Below, piece after piece: positions 1 to 12,178 of a DNA stretch of 64,000 nt. Every line of letters starts with the position of its first letter. Positions within the stretch are counted from its first letter, which is position 1. The position numbers were made by a program, and so were the translations under genes. Origin of the DNA: Sympetrum striolatum (Eukaryota > Arthropoda > Insecta > Odonata > Libellulidae); assembly GCA_947579665.1 (NCBI GenBank), contig OX388347.1:25102562-25166561 (forward strand), written 5' to 3'. The notes below the pieces were generated by a model that was given only the letters and a program-made list of their open reading frames with translations, was not told the origin of the DNA and ran no database searches.

Positions 1-16
1 AAAAGGTGAGTTTACT
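1..16 (+). other. possible 5' splice donor at the left edge
   Basis: The first bases read AAAAG|GTGAGTTT, a near-consensus metazoan 5' splice site with the junction between 5 and 6. Only five upstream bases are visible, so no exon can be tested. If real, everything to the right is intron of a plus-strand gene, which would agree with the plus-strand recursive-type sites at 8372 and 62720. A match of this quality is expected several times by chance in 64 kb. Confidence 0.2.
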
Positions 17-1040
17 CTCTATTGTCAATGCTGTATGAATCTTAAACATTCCTAGATGATCGCAGGATTGATAAAACGATTTGCTTATAATAACAGGAAA
101 TCCTTTATCATAGAAAATTTTCCGCTTCATAAAGGTTATGTTGGGCATATCTTTTCATCATTACTTTCAAATAGACTTAAATTAATAATAAATTAAGACA
201 GAAAAATCTATGAGCTCGGCTTTAAAAATTGCGTTCGTAAACTGGCTCGCTGCTTAAAAACGCTGATGCATATATCATTTTCATTTAATTCGTCAAACTT
301 CTACGATTAAATTAAGAGTATATATTCATTTTTTTCTTCTTTTGGTGCTTTTCTGGAATGCGTTAATATTCTTTTTTATTTAATTCTGCAAAATAATGCA
401 CCCTGGAATGATTATTGGAACTCCTTCCCTTGCCTGGGAACAAACCAAAGGTGGTTAGATAGATAAGAAGTAGTCTATTATCTGCTCAGGGTAGTCATTT
501 AAGAATATTTGAAGTTTAAATACCATCAAAACTCTTGATACTCAAAAAGAATTTCTGCATATCATATGCCAAAAACATCTGTCATCTGTCCAGATTTTGT
601 TTTTCTATTTTTTTATGAATATAAACTAACAAACTACAAACAAACTGACGAAATTATGTAATCTTTTGGCTATCTCAAGCATTATACATTCTGTTTTATA
701 TTTATTTTATATATATTTTTTATATGATGATCGATTCATTGAAAATAGTCTAATAGACTTCCAAGTATAAGGCAAGACTTTCAGGGGCGATTAACTAACA
801 TCTGAACCTTGAATTCTCAATAGATACGCCACGATGCAGTGCTGGGTGGAAATAACGCTCTTAGTATGCTCGTAGTATATTTATTGATACTTATCAGTTT
901 AATATATGCAGTTATAATGCATGTTCATAAGCACTTATAATGATCGAGTTTTATTTTTTTTTTGTCGGAGTCCATGATAAGATCGAAATGCTATTTATCG
1001 CTCCGTGCTTTCTTCTTTGCTAATATGAGTTACAATTTAA
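17..1040. other. A+T-rich non-coding stretch
   Basis: No reading frame, RNA gene or recognisable repeat was seen. The sequence is A/T-rich with ordinary T runs (for example around 950-962). Confidence 0.6.
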
Positions 1041-1215
1041 ATCCGCAATCCTATTGCGGGGCATAATAATGCGACCCTTGGAGGCAAGAGCTCCTGGGAA
1101 GGGCCTGCCAGGACCGCACAGCAATCCCTTCGCCAGCGACTGGCTTCGATCACCGGCGAACGGATGTCGCGCTAGAGCGTCATCTACTTCCGTATCTTAT
1201 GAGCATAGGAGAAAC
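1041..1215. repeat. G+C-rich repeat-like island, family unknown
   Basis: A sharp rise in G+C inside A+T-rich DNA, with several CpGs (for example around 1144-1170) and no open frame with coding character. Positions 1146-1158 read GGCTTCGATCACC, a poor match to a Pol III B box, so an old tRNA-derived SINE is one possibility; no A box was found at the right distance. It could equally be a small regulatory element. Confidence 0.3.
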
Positions 1216-3380
1216 TCATGAGGTGATTGCGTTGTTAAGTAGAATTTTAGGATTCATTAGAGTTATCAAAGGTGGTTACTCTGGTCAGCATATGTACCCA
1301 TGGGTTGTTTAAAGTTTATTCGATAAGAACGCAATTTTTAGAGCCAAAGTTTTTGTTCGGATACCTTCTGTCCGTTTTAATTGACACATTTATGAATTGC
1401 TGTGAATTATTCCCAATCATAAAATTTTGAAGATGCGCAATTGTAGAGCGGTAGGTCAATATCGGTTGGTGGTAAGACGTATGGTACACATTTCGTTTCC
1501 CCTCAATCACATATAATTTGTCATACTTGGATTACAGCTGCACATTCTGATAAAACAATTTCTCATGTTTCATTATTAAAGTTTGACATACGCAATATAC
1601 ACTATATATTAACAGACACAAAGTGTTTTTTATTTCTGTTAAAAATATTTTTCCTTCGATTCTATTTAAGGAGCTCCTTGTTTATCATTTAGATATTTAA
1701 ATTTTCCTACGCGAATCGTTTACACATTGACAGCATCCTTATGTACGTTAGAAAACGTTACGATCGTATGAATTTTTCATTAATCCCCGTAGATGGGAAA
1801 AATTTAAGGTCCTTGTAAAATCGTTTACTGTGATTCACTAGTGACTAAGATGTTAAATGTTGAAATGATAATACTAATTCCAAAAATTCTCTCAATCTTC
1901 TATGCGTATTCTTAATGGATACACTATCGTTTACATCTTACAATATTTACATTTTGCCGATATTACGTCCAGTTTACAGTTCTTAACAAAATAACTATTG
2001 AATACATAAAATTACTACTTCTTATGTAAAAAGTTTTAATTAGAAAGTAAATTTTATGAGAATCATCTCTTATTAATGATAGTGCAACTTCAAGCTTTTT
2101 ATCTCAACAGTTATCTCGAATTCAAATGTAACCGAGTTTCTCCACCGTCTTCTACGCTTGAGGAAGATGATGAAGCATTCTGTCAAAATGTCGGTCAGAG
2201 GTCAACATCTCACTCTTACAAATCCTGGAGGAATATAATCGAGAAGCCCTTTGTGTACAAGTGATATCTTGATAACCTTTAACCTTACCGTCACCTTTTA
2301 AGCCCTTAAATAAGCAGTAACGTCTTCTCATTGCATGCCAAGGTAAAACATGTAAGTAATCGAGGGAGAGTAAAAATACAAAGCGTAAACTACTTCAACG
2401 AGTCAATAAAATTTAACTGTTCAACCTCGGTCATAAAACTAAGTTAAGGAAGTTTTAATTTGCGTTTTCAAACACAAATGTTTCCAAATTACCATTAAAG
2501 TACTCTATTAGTAAGGCCAACATTCTTTTGTTTGTACTGATGAGTAGACATAGACTGCGGAATAGTAGTATTCGGTCCCCCTAAATAGTCATTCCATCAT
2601 CTCTTAACTTGCTGTCCAAAAATAATTACGACGTAGTTTAGTACGAAGAATTTGAAGCTATCTTCAAGTCTGATTTTCTGGCTTGTTAGCCTGAAGCTGT
2701 ATCTTACGGAGGTAGAAAACCTGCGACTTTTACGGGCATTCAATACGGCTTTTCCTAAACTTCCTGTAGTTAACACACTCTTTCAAATGGTTTCATTTCT
2801 GATTAATTCTCTATTTTATTCAGTTTATATTACATCAAGTGAAATAAATTGTAATTATTCTTCGTAAGTTTAATAATAGATTAAAAATTCGTTACCCTTC
2901 ACCCAATTTCCATGTCCAATTCACCAATTATTTACAATATTAATCATTCACTGTCAATTTCACCGGAAATATAATTTGGGAAACAATTCTCTAAGACAAT
3001 TTTTATTCTTTGTCTATTGTTTCCTTTAATTTCTTCAATTTCATCCCTTAAAAACTTTTCTTTCGAGATCTGGAGGTTAGTGCTATTTAACATGGTGACA
3101 AGAATCCCGTTCATTCCAGTTAGAAATCAGATGATAAACACAGAATAAAATGTGTTTATGTGTAAAATGTGTTGATTTCAGAATGAATTACTTTTAGAAT
3201 TGTGAATAAGATGCACCGAATTTTTATTTGATTACTGAACTTGATAAGGGTCGTGGATCATTTGGACGTAAACGCTTGCTCCTAATATAAAGTATCCTGA
3301 AAAATGACGTGGTAATTTAGGTCAGAAAACTGTCAAATATCTCACTTACTTCAAGTAAATTACGCGTAACTTCGTAGTAC
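1216..3380. other. A+T-rich non-coding stretch
   Basis: Only short frames of the size expected by chance at this base composition (for example 62 codons at 2076-2264 and 71 at 2652-2867). No repeat or RNA gene was recognised. Confidence 0.55.
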
Positions 3381-3382
3381 AC

Positions 3383-3688
3383 TTGGGCAACATTTGGAAC
3401 GTTTTTCTAGCAATTTGGCACCCAGACCCTCTCAGCCGTCGCGCTAAGTTAGGATCCAAATATATTCTCAGGAGCATCGTCCTCCTGAAAATCTCAATGG
3501 TCTCTAGTTGTTTTATCAAACCTCTTGCCAATCAAAACGTCTCCTTGAAACTTGATGAGCAATATCCATGCGATGATAAAGATGGTTTCAAAGCTTACGA
3601 AGAATTCCTTCTAGCTGAATGCTTGAGAAACGATTATGATAAATCGTACGTTTGGAACTTTAATTTCACTTGCGCTTCATTTTATTGA
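3383..3688 (+). CDS. unrecognised 101-codon frame, possible exon
   Basis: An open frame of 101 codons in locally higher G+C DNA. The second half is rich in acidic residues and reads like soluble protein (residues 57-86 contain LDEQYPCDDKDGF and YEEFLLAEC). A weak acceptor (GTCTCTAG, ending at 3505) and a weak donor (TCGTACGT near 3647-3652) could frame an exon of about 140 bp. The opposite strand also carries a 61-codon frame over the first part, which argues against strong coding constraint. I do not recognise a family. A chance frame or a transposon fragment is at least as likely as a real exon. Confidence 0.18.
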   Translation: MGNIWNVFLAIWHPDPLSRRAKLGSKYILRSIVLLKISMVSSCFIKPLANQNVSLKLDEQYPCDDKDGFKAYEEFLLAECLRNDYDKSYVWNFNFTCASFY

Positions 3689-4116
3689 GCTACATTAATC
3701 AAATTTAGGCCAGGTGTAATTCATTGATGTAGGATCTCAGAAATAGATTTTTGATCAGTAAATGAGTTCCTTCTTTGCCCTAAGGTTACTAATTGACCTG
3801 CCGATAAATTGAAACAGTAATTAACAGCAATACGTCTCATCAATTATTTTCGGTAAAATTCCATAGACTCTCTGCACTCAGGGCCCTAATGATATCTCTT
3901 TCCTCCCAGGACGTAGTGCTTTTTGAATTCCTGAGATAACATGGTTCAGCGCAGTTGCGGTAATATTGAAAGTTACTCGAACAGAAACAGGAAATGAATA
4001 TTATCTTCATAAACATTCACTATTGCTGCATAATTATACATTGCTAATTTGATTGCTTGTAATCCCTGACATGTATTACTACATACATAAGAGTTTTTTT
4101 ACATCCATGAAAATTT
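3689..4116. other. A+T-rich non-coding stretch
   Basis: Nothing recognisable. A pyrimidine-rich acceptor-like sequence (CTTTCCTCCCAG) ends near 3909 but no coding frame follows it. Confidence 0.5.
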
Positions 4117-4270
4117 CTAGTGGTTAGGTGCAGAGCCTAGGCGTAGGCGTCGAGAGTGTTCGCCCAGGGAGGCTCTTCGTCAAGACCGGTCAAGTTGGTT
4201 CTGACCAGGGTCCGTTGGAGGCACATGGATAGAGATCAAATGAGCATTGGCGATTACACCACTAGAGAAT
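4117..4270. repeat. G+C-rich repeat-like island, family unknown
   Basis: Around 150 bp of high G+C with internal similarity (GCCTAGGCGTAGGCGTCG at 4135-4152) and abrupt return to A+T-rich DNA on both sides. It contains ACCGGT near 4184. No tRNA-type promoter or open frame was identified. The compact, isolated nature suggests an inserted repeat, but no second copy was found in this window. Confidence 0.3.
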
Positions 4271-5521
4271 GATATCGCTAATTATTTCAATATTTATTTT
4301 TTGCTCAAAGAATTTGCTGCGATTAGTCGAGAAGAGTATATTTTAAGTAATTTTAAGGGATTTTCGCTAATTAATATTTATTATAAATTAGTGATTAGTA
4401 CTGCTAAATGAATGTTTAAAACTCCCAATTTTTAATGTTTATTTTAAATCTTCTTATTTAAAATCCTATATTTTTTGGATTATAGCTCTTATAGAAAGTT
4501 ACTGCATCACCATATATTATCATCATAATTTTTAAGTATATCTAAGAATAAGAAGAGAATGCATTGCAGGTCATTGCGTAATAAAATGAAGGAATATGAT
4601 GATATTAGCGATGATTAGGTCAGTAATCATGTGGAAATATCTATTAATCTATTCTCCGATAAAGGTTCACCTGGAAAATTGAATTGTTAAGGGGTGCCAA
4701 ATGAAATCTCGCTCACACCTATACAATCTCATTTGAAGATCCTCTTTTGGTAAACAATAAATTACCTCAGCTATTCTGGCTTTCAAGCTTTTTTTGTAGG
4801 AGCAGTCAGGCGTAAAATTGTTTTTGACTTCAAACATCCTTAAAATTGACACTTGCTCACTGTCTTCTAAATCCTCGCACCCAAATATCGTTTATTTTTT
4901 CATTTTATGTATTATGCCTATTTTCTGCAAATCTCTGGTGGCACATACATGGTTTAGTATTACTCATCATATGGTGACATTTCTTCAGTCTTTGATACAA
5001 AGATTACGTTGCCAAATGTATTTATGTAACTATTATACTGTAAGATGATTGAAGAGGTTAGGTCCATTTCACGCAATCGACGAGTAATTAATATCGAAAA
5101 TGTAAAATAACTAAATAAAACTTTAAATATCACAGTGGCTATTTACGGAGAAACTGTTTAAAGCTGAAAAATGCACCCTAGTGGTTTCTCTGGTAAATAC
5201 TATATACTATTGTTTTACATGTATTCTGAGCTATTTTAAGAGAAATGCTCACCAAAAAGCGAAGAAGTAGTATAAAATACCAAATTAATACCATCAATGA
5301 CCATTAGATGAAGTTTGGTTCTAAATCAACATTAATATCCTGCAAAATGGCTTTTGGCGGGTGGTGACTTGCAGTGTATTCAATAAAATTTAGAATACAA
5401 AATTTGTTCTACTTTGTGAGGGAGGAACTACTCCACCAACATTATTATTTATACCTTATTTCTCTGCGTTTTCACTTTCTGAGTACTCATAGAAAAATGC
5501 CCTTATCGGAAAAAATAAATA
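4271..5521. other. A+T-rich non-coding stretch
   Basis: Short chance-length frames only (61 codons minus strand at 4667-4852, 76 codons plus strand at 4818-5048). No repeat or RNA gene recognised. Confidence 0.55.
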
Positions 5522-5974
5522 TTGGATAAAAAGATTCATCTGTTAATAAGCTTTTCGCTTAAAAAAGCTATGGGTGACTGTAACACTCCAGTTAAGCGAA
5601 ATATGTTAAATGTTTGTTTGGGAAAATTGGTTAAAGGCATATGCAAATGTTTGCATTACTATCAAATATTAGCTTTTGAAAGTATATTTTCCTCAAAAAT
5701 CGGCTATAACTTTCTGAACCATCCAGTTCTCTCACGAAAATTTGATCTAATAATCTTTTTAAAATTATTGATTTCGGGAATCAAGGTTGATTGGAGGTCG
5801 AAAATAACATGTAACAACGTTGCCGTAAGACCGTACCGTATATTTTGGAATGAGAAATACAAATTATGCATTGCAAATGATGCAGTAACATTTCCAAAAC
5901 ACCTCCATTATTGCAGAACTATTTCTCACCATAGCGTACTGCATGAAATACGATTACACTTAAGAACGTATTGA
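5522..5974 (+). CDS. unrecognised 150-codon open frame
   Basis: The longest open frame in the A+T-rich part of the window: 150 codons from a TTG (no ATG until codon 17) to TGA. By hand, at roughly 34% G+C, about 0.1 such frames are expected over both strands, so it is mildly unusual but not compelling. The product would be basic, with hydrophobic patches (for example FDLIIFLKLLISGI at residues 74-87) and scattered Cys and His, without a motif I recognise. An inverted octamer-like pair (ATGCAAATGTTTGCAT near 5641-5656) lies inside. No splice sites or neighbours suggest a gene. It may be a decayed gene, a transposon remnant, or chance. Confidence 0.15.
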   Translation: MDKKIHLLISFSLKKAMGDCNTPVKRNMLNVCLGKLVKGICKCLHYYQILAFESIFSSKIGYNFLNHPVLSRKFDLIIFLKLLISGIKVDWRSKITCNNVAVRPYRIFWNEKYKLCIANDAVTFPKHLHYCRTISHHSVLHEIRLHLRTY

Positions 5975-8334
5975 ACCAAATAAAGCCAACGAGTAACAAT
6001 AACGCTACGCTGGAGTAAAATGCCCGTCTAAAATTAAGTTCATAGAATTTTAATGTTTTTGAACGTATCGATGAATTTAAATTTGGAAATGAGTAGTAGC
6101 ATCATGGGTGAAACTTGTCCCTGAGAGCAAGTTTATTTTGAATCAAGGAATGCGATAGCACTAAATTTATCAATCCAACTGTCGTAATTACTGAATCCTT
6201 GAAGTTTTCCAGATATTCGAAAATAATACGACTAAACTCATTGAATATCGCGATTCCTAGAAATAAAATCCAGTAAGTTTGTAAATGTAAGAAATTGGCT
6301 TCGCAGAAGTGATGCGTGAATCTTAAAAGTTTTTCGTGAATCAGCTCGAGCATATAAAGAGGCACATAGGTTTCTAACAGATTAATTTACGTAAGTCACC
6401 AGTAAGTTATCCTTGTAAATTTAAGTACCTAACAGAGTGTTTTTTAATTTTTGCGCTACGCTTTTTTCATATTATGCCTCAAATGTTTCTTATCGCTTTA
6501 AAATAATTAAATATTAGCCTGGTAGATACCAATATTCACAATACTGATTGCATGTGCCAAGATAACGAATTAAAAAGCACTTAGTTTGAGCTAATGCATT
6601 TATGAGTATAATAGTAAGAAATTGCGGCAGAGAAAATCCTCTTAAAGGCAAAAAAAGTCGATGGAATTGTACTCATAACAATTTGTACCATTATGGATAG
6701 TGTCTACCATGATTATCTATTTGGATTACGAACAAATTAATTTATAATGCTTAAAGTCGGCGCTCTTTGCAACATTACAAGTATTAAAATAATATTTTCG
6801 CACTTTTTTATCGTAAATTTGACTTTAATTTGAAATGATCAAGCATGGCTCTATGGTAAGTTTCAGTAATCCTACAAGTGAAACAGCCATAGTATTTCTA
6901 TGGAAATTGAATAATAATAACTGTGGAAATATAAAAATAAATAAATATACTTTCGTCGTTAATTTGACGTCAGTGGCAATAGCTCTTGCTGATGTCCATT
7001 AGAAAAAATAATAGAAGACGCCAACTGAGTAAGCAGAAGTTCTATTTCGCTTATATATATGCTATTCTTTCGGAAAAAAATCCATAGATTGAATACATAC
7101 CATTCCCTATCAAGAGAAAAATATTTAACTAATAATAACAAAATACATAAATCTATATAACTTTTAACTTTCATGGAATATTTTTTTATTATTTCACTAA
7201 AATGAGAAGAAATTAAACTAACTTAAGTTGGACAATAATTTTCTTTATGACGACAATTTCTGAGAGAAAAAAAGATGTTAAATGATGCTAGTTGTGACAG
7301 GGTTGGATGCACTTCGCATATGTCACGTTTTAGGGTACCTTGAAGGAATCTGAGAGTATTCAAGTATTAGTTTCTTATTCTTCTCTTGATTTTTTAATCC
7401 TGTTTCTTCCAAAAAAGTGGCAGCGCGATCTATTTTACTTGTAATTCCGAAATCTTCCTTTATTATTTGAAATTTATTTTTCTGGTTTCATATTTACTAC
7501 ACCGTATTTCTCGTTGGAAACGTAATTTCTTTATAGAAATTTAATCCCTGATTAAATTATCGTTATCAAAGCTGAATGTTTCTTAGACATTAGAATAATT
7601 ATTCATCAATAATGGGTTGTTGCAAATGAAGAATCGTGTTTTACCCGAGAAAGACAATAGGACGAAATAATCTTACAGTTATTATATCGAATGTTATCTA
7701 CAAAACAAAACGCAAGGCAGTGTTGAAATAAAAGGCATGATCCAACTGTTAGTTAGATTTATACAGATCTGATGGATTCATAGTTTTCGTTCTACCTTAA
7801 TAGCACCAAGAGAAGAAGAATTACTTTGATGCATGAAGCCTAATCTCAGTTAAAAATTAACAATGTTTTATACTCTTGGGAACTTTTCAGAATGTTTTCA
7901 TAGTTAGATATCGTTCTTGTTATTTCTTCTTATCTCTCTTCTATATACACTATTGCATATGATGCCAATAGATGGATTGGGAAAATTATTTCCTGCTTGT
8001 AAAGAATTTGGACGTACTGAAAATTGTTTTCGACTGAGCATAGTTTTTCTGATGTGTTAATGCTATGTTGAACAGTTAAAAAATACGTAATTAAATACCA
8101 ACTTTCTTCCTAACTAAAAGCATATACGAGTACATAAACAATAATCGCAGCAAGCCTGCGGCAATTCCTTTTGTTAGATATTTTCTCTGAGCAATGTTGT
8201 CTCAGAGCCATTTAATTAATAATGCATAAATACCTAAATAAGATTAAATACACTAAGCAATACAAGTAGAATATAATTCCCACAATGAATAAAAGCGATC
8301 ACTTTATCACAGTCAGAAGTTATCTCGTTATTAT
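5975..8334. other. A+T-rich non-coding stretch
   Basis: Contains an 87-codon minus-strand frame with hydrophobic segments (6102-6365) that is not convincing as a gene. Otherwise no repeats, RNA genes or conserved-looking blocks. Confidence 0.5.
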
Positions 8335-8380
8335 TAACAATTTTTTCGTGATTTTTCTTATATGTCATACAGGTAAGCAA
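8335..8380 (+). other. recursive-splice-like site AG|GTAAGC
   Basis: A T-rich tract (8341-8360, 16 of 20 pyrimidines) leads to CATACAG|GTAAGC with the junction at 8372|8373. Acceptor and donor consensus halves abut with no exon between, the arrangement of ratcheting points in long insect introns. The pyrimidine tract is interrupted by ATATG close to the AG, so it is weaker than the site at 62720. Confidence 0.22.
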
Positions 8381-11270
8381 GTCAACATATTGAACACACT
8401 TCTATGCACTAGTCTTAGCGTCATCAAAAAGGAAGAATCCACGTCAGTTAAGAAAGAGGCACACACTGTATCTCAGCTGCTTTCTCAAAGAAAGAGCAGT
8501 AGAGTGAGGTTAGGTCGTATACAAACAAATTTTACTTGACGCGTTTCCATTAAAAATATTTCAATCACGCCCTGACACTCTTTGCTTTTTTAGACCAAGT
8601 TGTTAGCCCCATCAGGGAAAATTGTGGAGACATTTGTCACCACTTCTCTGTCCTAAGTATCTAAGAAATACTCTCGATTTATATCGTCAATAAGAATTTG
8701 TAAATTTAGATTGAATTATTTTTAGAATTTTGTTAGCTGATTAAGTGAAATTCCTTCATGACAGTCACTGAGCATTACAATGTTACCAAGAAAGAATGTT
8801 GGTAGAATATGAATTTTCTACCGCTCTACACATTTTCTCCTCAGGTATCCAAGTTATTGACCTTATTTGATTAGACATTTATGATACGGATACTATTAAA
8901 AATGATCATATTTTAAAAATTCTGCTACTAATGTAGGAATTTATTAACACTTTCAATCACGACCTGACCTTCTCAGCCCTTCTGTGCGATCCTTCTGCCG
9001 ATTGGCCGATCTTTTAATGGGCAATAAATAAGAGAAACTAATTTTATGGCAAGTCGTTTAAAAAATCGCTTCTTTCCACAAACGGTATGCGATAATAAGC
9101 AATTTAAGAAGTAATTAGAACGCTCAGTGTTTACACCACTTACCACACACCAAAAGGCGGCTTGTTGGGTAGTAATTTAGGTGTATGAAGTTGAACTGTT
9201 GAAGTTGTAAGCCCAAAAAAGGAAAATTTACGAGAATATTTGCCATCGCTTTTTGGTCATACATATTTTTTAAACAAATTCATTGATCATTTTATATATT
9301 AATCGCAGGCAGTTGTTCGCATACTTGTATTATTACTTGTAAAAATTATGCTATTTAGATATGAAATTTTGAGCACCTTGATACTAACTTAAGACCAAAC
9401 CTTCTATTAACTTTATACAAAGATATCATTACCTCTTAAATACGAAAGATTAATCAGTTGGAAGAATATTGTTGAAGAGTTTACAATTAATCATTTGAAA
9501 TTTTGGGTGCAATTTACAGCTCAAGATATTGTTGTTAGATCTCTGAAAACATTTGAAAGCCCAAAGTCAAGGCGCATTTGTCTTTTAGGTTTTTATTTTA
9601 ACCAGTCGTAAACAGCTCTTGATGATGATTTTAATGCAGAAACTGATTCAATTTATTCTTTACAGAGAGTTCGTATGAAAATATTTCAGAATCTTCTATT
9701 TCTGGATTTATATGTGTAAAATTACTCAAATAATGAGACAATTTTATTAATTTGATAAATCACCTTTATGGTCTGATCGTTGTACAACGTAACAAAATTC
9801 AAGTTAGACAGCCAGGTGTTGAAATTAAGCAGGAGATGTTATCTTGTATTACTATACTTCCAGTCACTATCGGCCGAAATTTAATTGTAAATACAGAGTA
9901 AATTTTTCCCCAAATAATATACAACTTAGTTTTCACTCTCACTGCTATTTACGAAGTATTCAAACTTCTGATTCGAAGTCGTTCTGAAGAACGTGATCTT
10001 ATTATGTCTATATACTTACATAGCAATGGAGCCAAAGGCATTTAAGAGTTCGCGTCAAAAGTTCTTTCCTGAGTTCAAACAAGGATATTGATATGTAATT
10101 GTATTTCAATTCAATAAGTTCTAAAAAATCCAAATAATATTGTGCCGTTATCGGATTCATAAGGTACCAAAAACTTCCCTTAATTTGATTAAATGTGCCT
10201 AAGGTAGTACGAAGAGTGCGCAAGATATACACTTATCCATTTATCCATATCCATTTATCATAGGAATTCTTTATCGTTGCATTCTCACTGTTTATTTTTA
10301 GCAAGGAATACTTAGAAAGTCCCAATAATAAATGATCTTCAGATGTACAAAATCAAACTCCTCCTTACTTGGGAATTGAAATCTTATTTTAATATGAAAT
10401 CTATAGGCTTAAAAGTACAACAGCAGATATGTTCAACATGCAAATTCAGCGCTCTAGCATTAATTGTAAAGTTGATGAAGAGAAAAATTTCGCTCATATT
10501 TAAGATACCGTTAATATTATTTACTTATTAATAAGTATCACTGCCCAAATTTTCAATATTCAGCTTTTGATGATGATTATAAATATAGGATTTGTGGTTG
10601 CTAAGAGGTTTCATTCAATATTTGCACACCTATCTATATAAAAATATTCAAAACGTATTTTTTGCATGGTTTTTGCAATAAATTTCCATTCTGCGTTTGC
10701 TTACATTTAAGTGCTCGAGGAATCGCTTACTGATGATTTTTTGAATTTGAGTGTATCACTTTCCGGTGATCAGCCGATAACCCTATACTAATATACAACA
10801 TTTTTTATCTAATAGATATTCTACACTCTCCACTAAGGTTTAGATCCCCCCTTAATGAATTTACAAGGGTGATGTTGAGAAACTTCATATTTTAGTTATT
10901 TTAGTACAACATTATCCTGGCATTGATCCGCGGCTATACCTTCCTTGCTTTTTTCCAGAGTTTTTTTTTTATCTCTGCTTTTTACTAAGTTATAAAATAT
11001 GTTTACAATTCTTCCATCCCAAACGCGGGATTTCTTCTTGTTAACTGTGTCTTTGAAGAAGAGTCGAAAAATAACATCATTCATATAAACTTTTACAGTG
11101 ATATAAGTCGCAAAATTTAAATCAGTATAGAAATAATTATCTTCTGGCGAGATAATTCGTCTATTAGGCCAAAGAAAAGATAATATTCATCTCCAAATTA
11201 TGTCTTAATTACACAAATTTATAGAAAAATAGAATTATGTAAAGCAAGTGAATGATTTCTCAACGAAAAT
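8381..11270. other. A+T-rich non-coding stretch with a short direct repeat
   Basis: No gene. Positions 8559-8581 and 8951-8973 share 20 of 23 bases (both begin TTTCAATCACG), 392 bp apart in the same direction. The second copy lies in a slightly G+C-richer patch (8955-9015) that contains GATTGGCC. Nothing else was recognised. Confidence 0.4.
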
Positions 11271-11274
11271 GTCT

Positions 11275-11289
11275 GGGGGGGAGGGGGGG
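11275..11289 (+). other. G7-A-G7 tract, potential G-quadruplex
   Basis: Seven G, one A, seven G on the plus strand within otherwise A+T-rich DNA. Each run could supply two G-triplets, so an intramolecular quadruplex is possible. No promoter signal was recognised beside it. Confidence 0.45.
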
Positions 11290-11540
11290 AAGATTGGTGT
11301 GAACGTTTATTTTTTCCTGGGGATCTCCGTAATGATGAAGAACTTTTTAACGTCGGTTACAATAATTATTTTTTCTACTGCAGTTCGTTTTGTAAATGCT
11401 GTTTGCCGTTTCTGCTATGTGCGATCATCGATATTTTATATGATTATGATTTAGATTTAGAATGATTATAATGTCAATCTTCAAAAACATTTCCCCATTC
11501 TTGTGTCGTCCATGAATAAGTTGACTTAAATTATAGCAAG
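11290..11540. other. A+T-rich non-coding stretch
   Basis: A 68-codon plus-strand frame (11248-11454) runs through the G tract and is probably chance. Nothing else seen. Confidence 0.5.
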
Positions 11541-11653
11541 AAACACACTGTACTTCATAACTTCCAGATATTATTTTATTTCACGACCGGTGTCGGGTTA
11601 AGTACGGCCTGATGATGGAATAATTTCCGGAAGTTACGAAGTACAGTGTGTTT
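11541..11653. mobile_element. foldback (MITE-like) element with 25-bp inverted arms
   Basis: The left arm (11541-11565) begins AAACACACTGTACTTC and its reverse complement occupies 11629-11653, with 24 of 25 positions matching. The 63-bp middle holds CGACCGGTGTCG (11584-11595) and CCTGATGATGG (11608-11618). ACCGGT and CATCATCAGG-type cores of this sort recur, from memory, in many arthropod repeats. The whole unit can snap back into a hairpin. No clear target-site duplication flanks it, so the true ends may lie a little outside. It is non-coding and would need proteins supplied from elsewhere to move. Confidence 0.6.
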
Positions 11654-12178
11654 ATTACTATTACTTTCATGGCTTTCCACGATATACGGCTAACAATTTA
11701 TTTTATAAATCGACTTCTTTCATCTTCCATTTCATCTCCAAATTTTAGAAATCTGTGATGACAAAAACATTTTTAATGCTTTTTGGTGACCAGAACAGTT
11801 CACTGAGATTTTACTAGTACTTTACTAATTCAAAACTAAGGATATACAGAACAAAATTTGGGATATCATATATTTATCTCACTAATTATTTTACATATCT
11901 CTTTTTAATATTGTGATTGTATTAAAAATCCTATCTTTGACTCAAGGAGTTAAAATTGCGAATGAGTAGGGATCGTAGGTGACTTGCAGTAAAGCGAGGT
12001 GACTTCTCCGAATAAATAATAATTAAATCAAATTCTGCTTATAAATATTGCTTAAATGGTTTTAATTATTATTCACCTTTTTATTTTTGACTAACCTTTG
12101 CTCATGCTAGTTATAAAGCAATAGGTAATATGTTGATTAATGGGAAAGGATAATCGCAAAACCGAGGAAAGATTTCGC
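11654..12178. other. A+T-rich non-coding stretch
   Basis: Nothing recognisable. Confidence 0.55.

Noticed and set aside
6102..6365. 87-codon minus-strand frame with hydrophobic segments, faintly like an insect chemoreceptor fragment
   Set aside because: A+T-rich DNA often translates to hydrophobic peptides. Length is well within chance, and no splice sites or second exon were found.
11600..11640. hammerhead ribozyme in the foldback core
   Set aside because: CTGATGA and a short stem are present, but the conserved GAAA is GAAG and no convincing cleavage-site strand was found.
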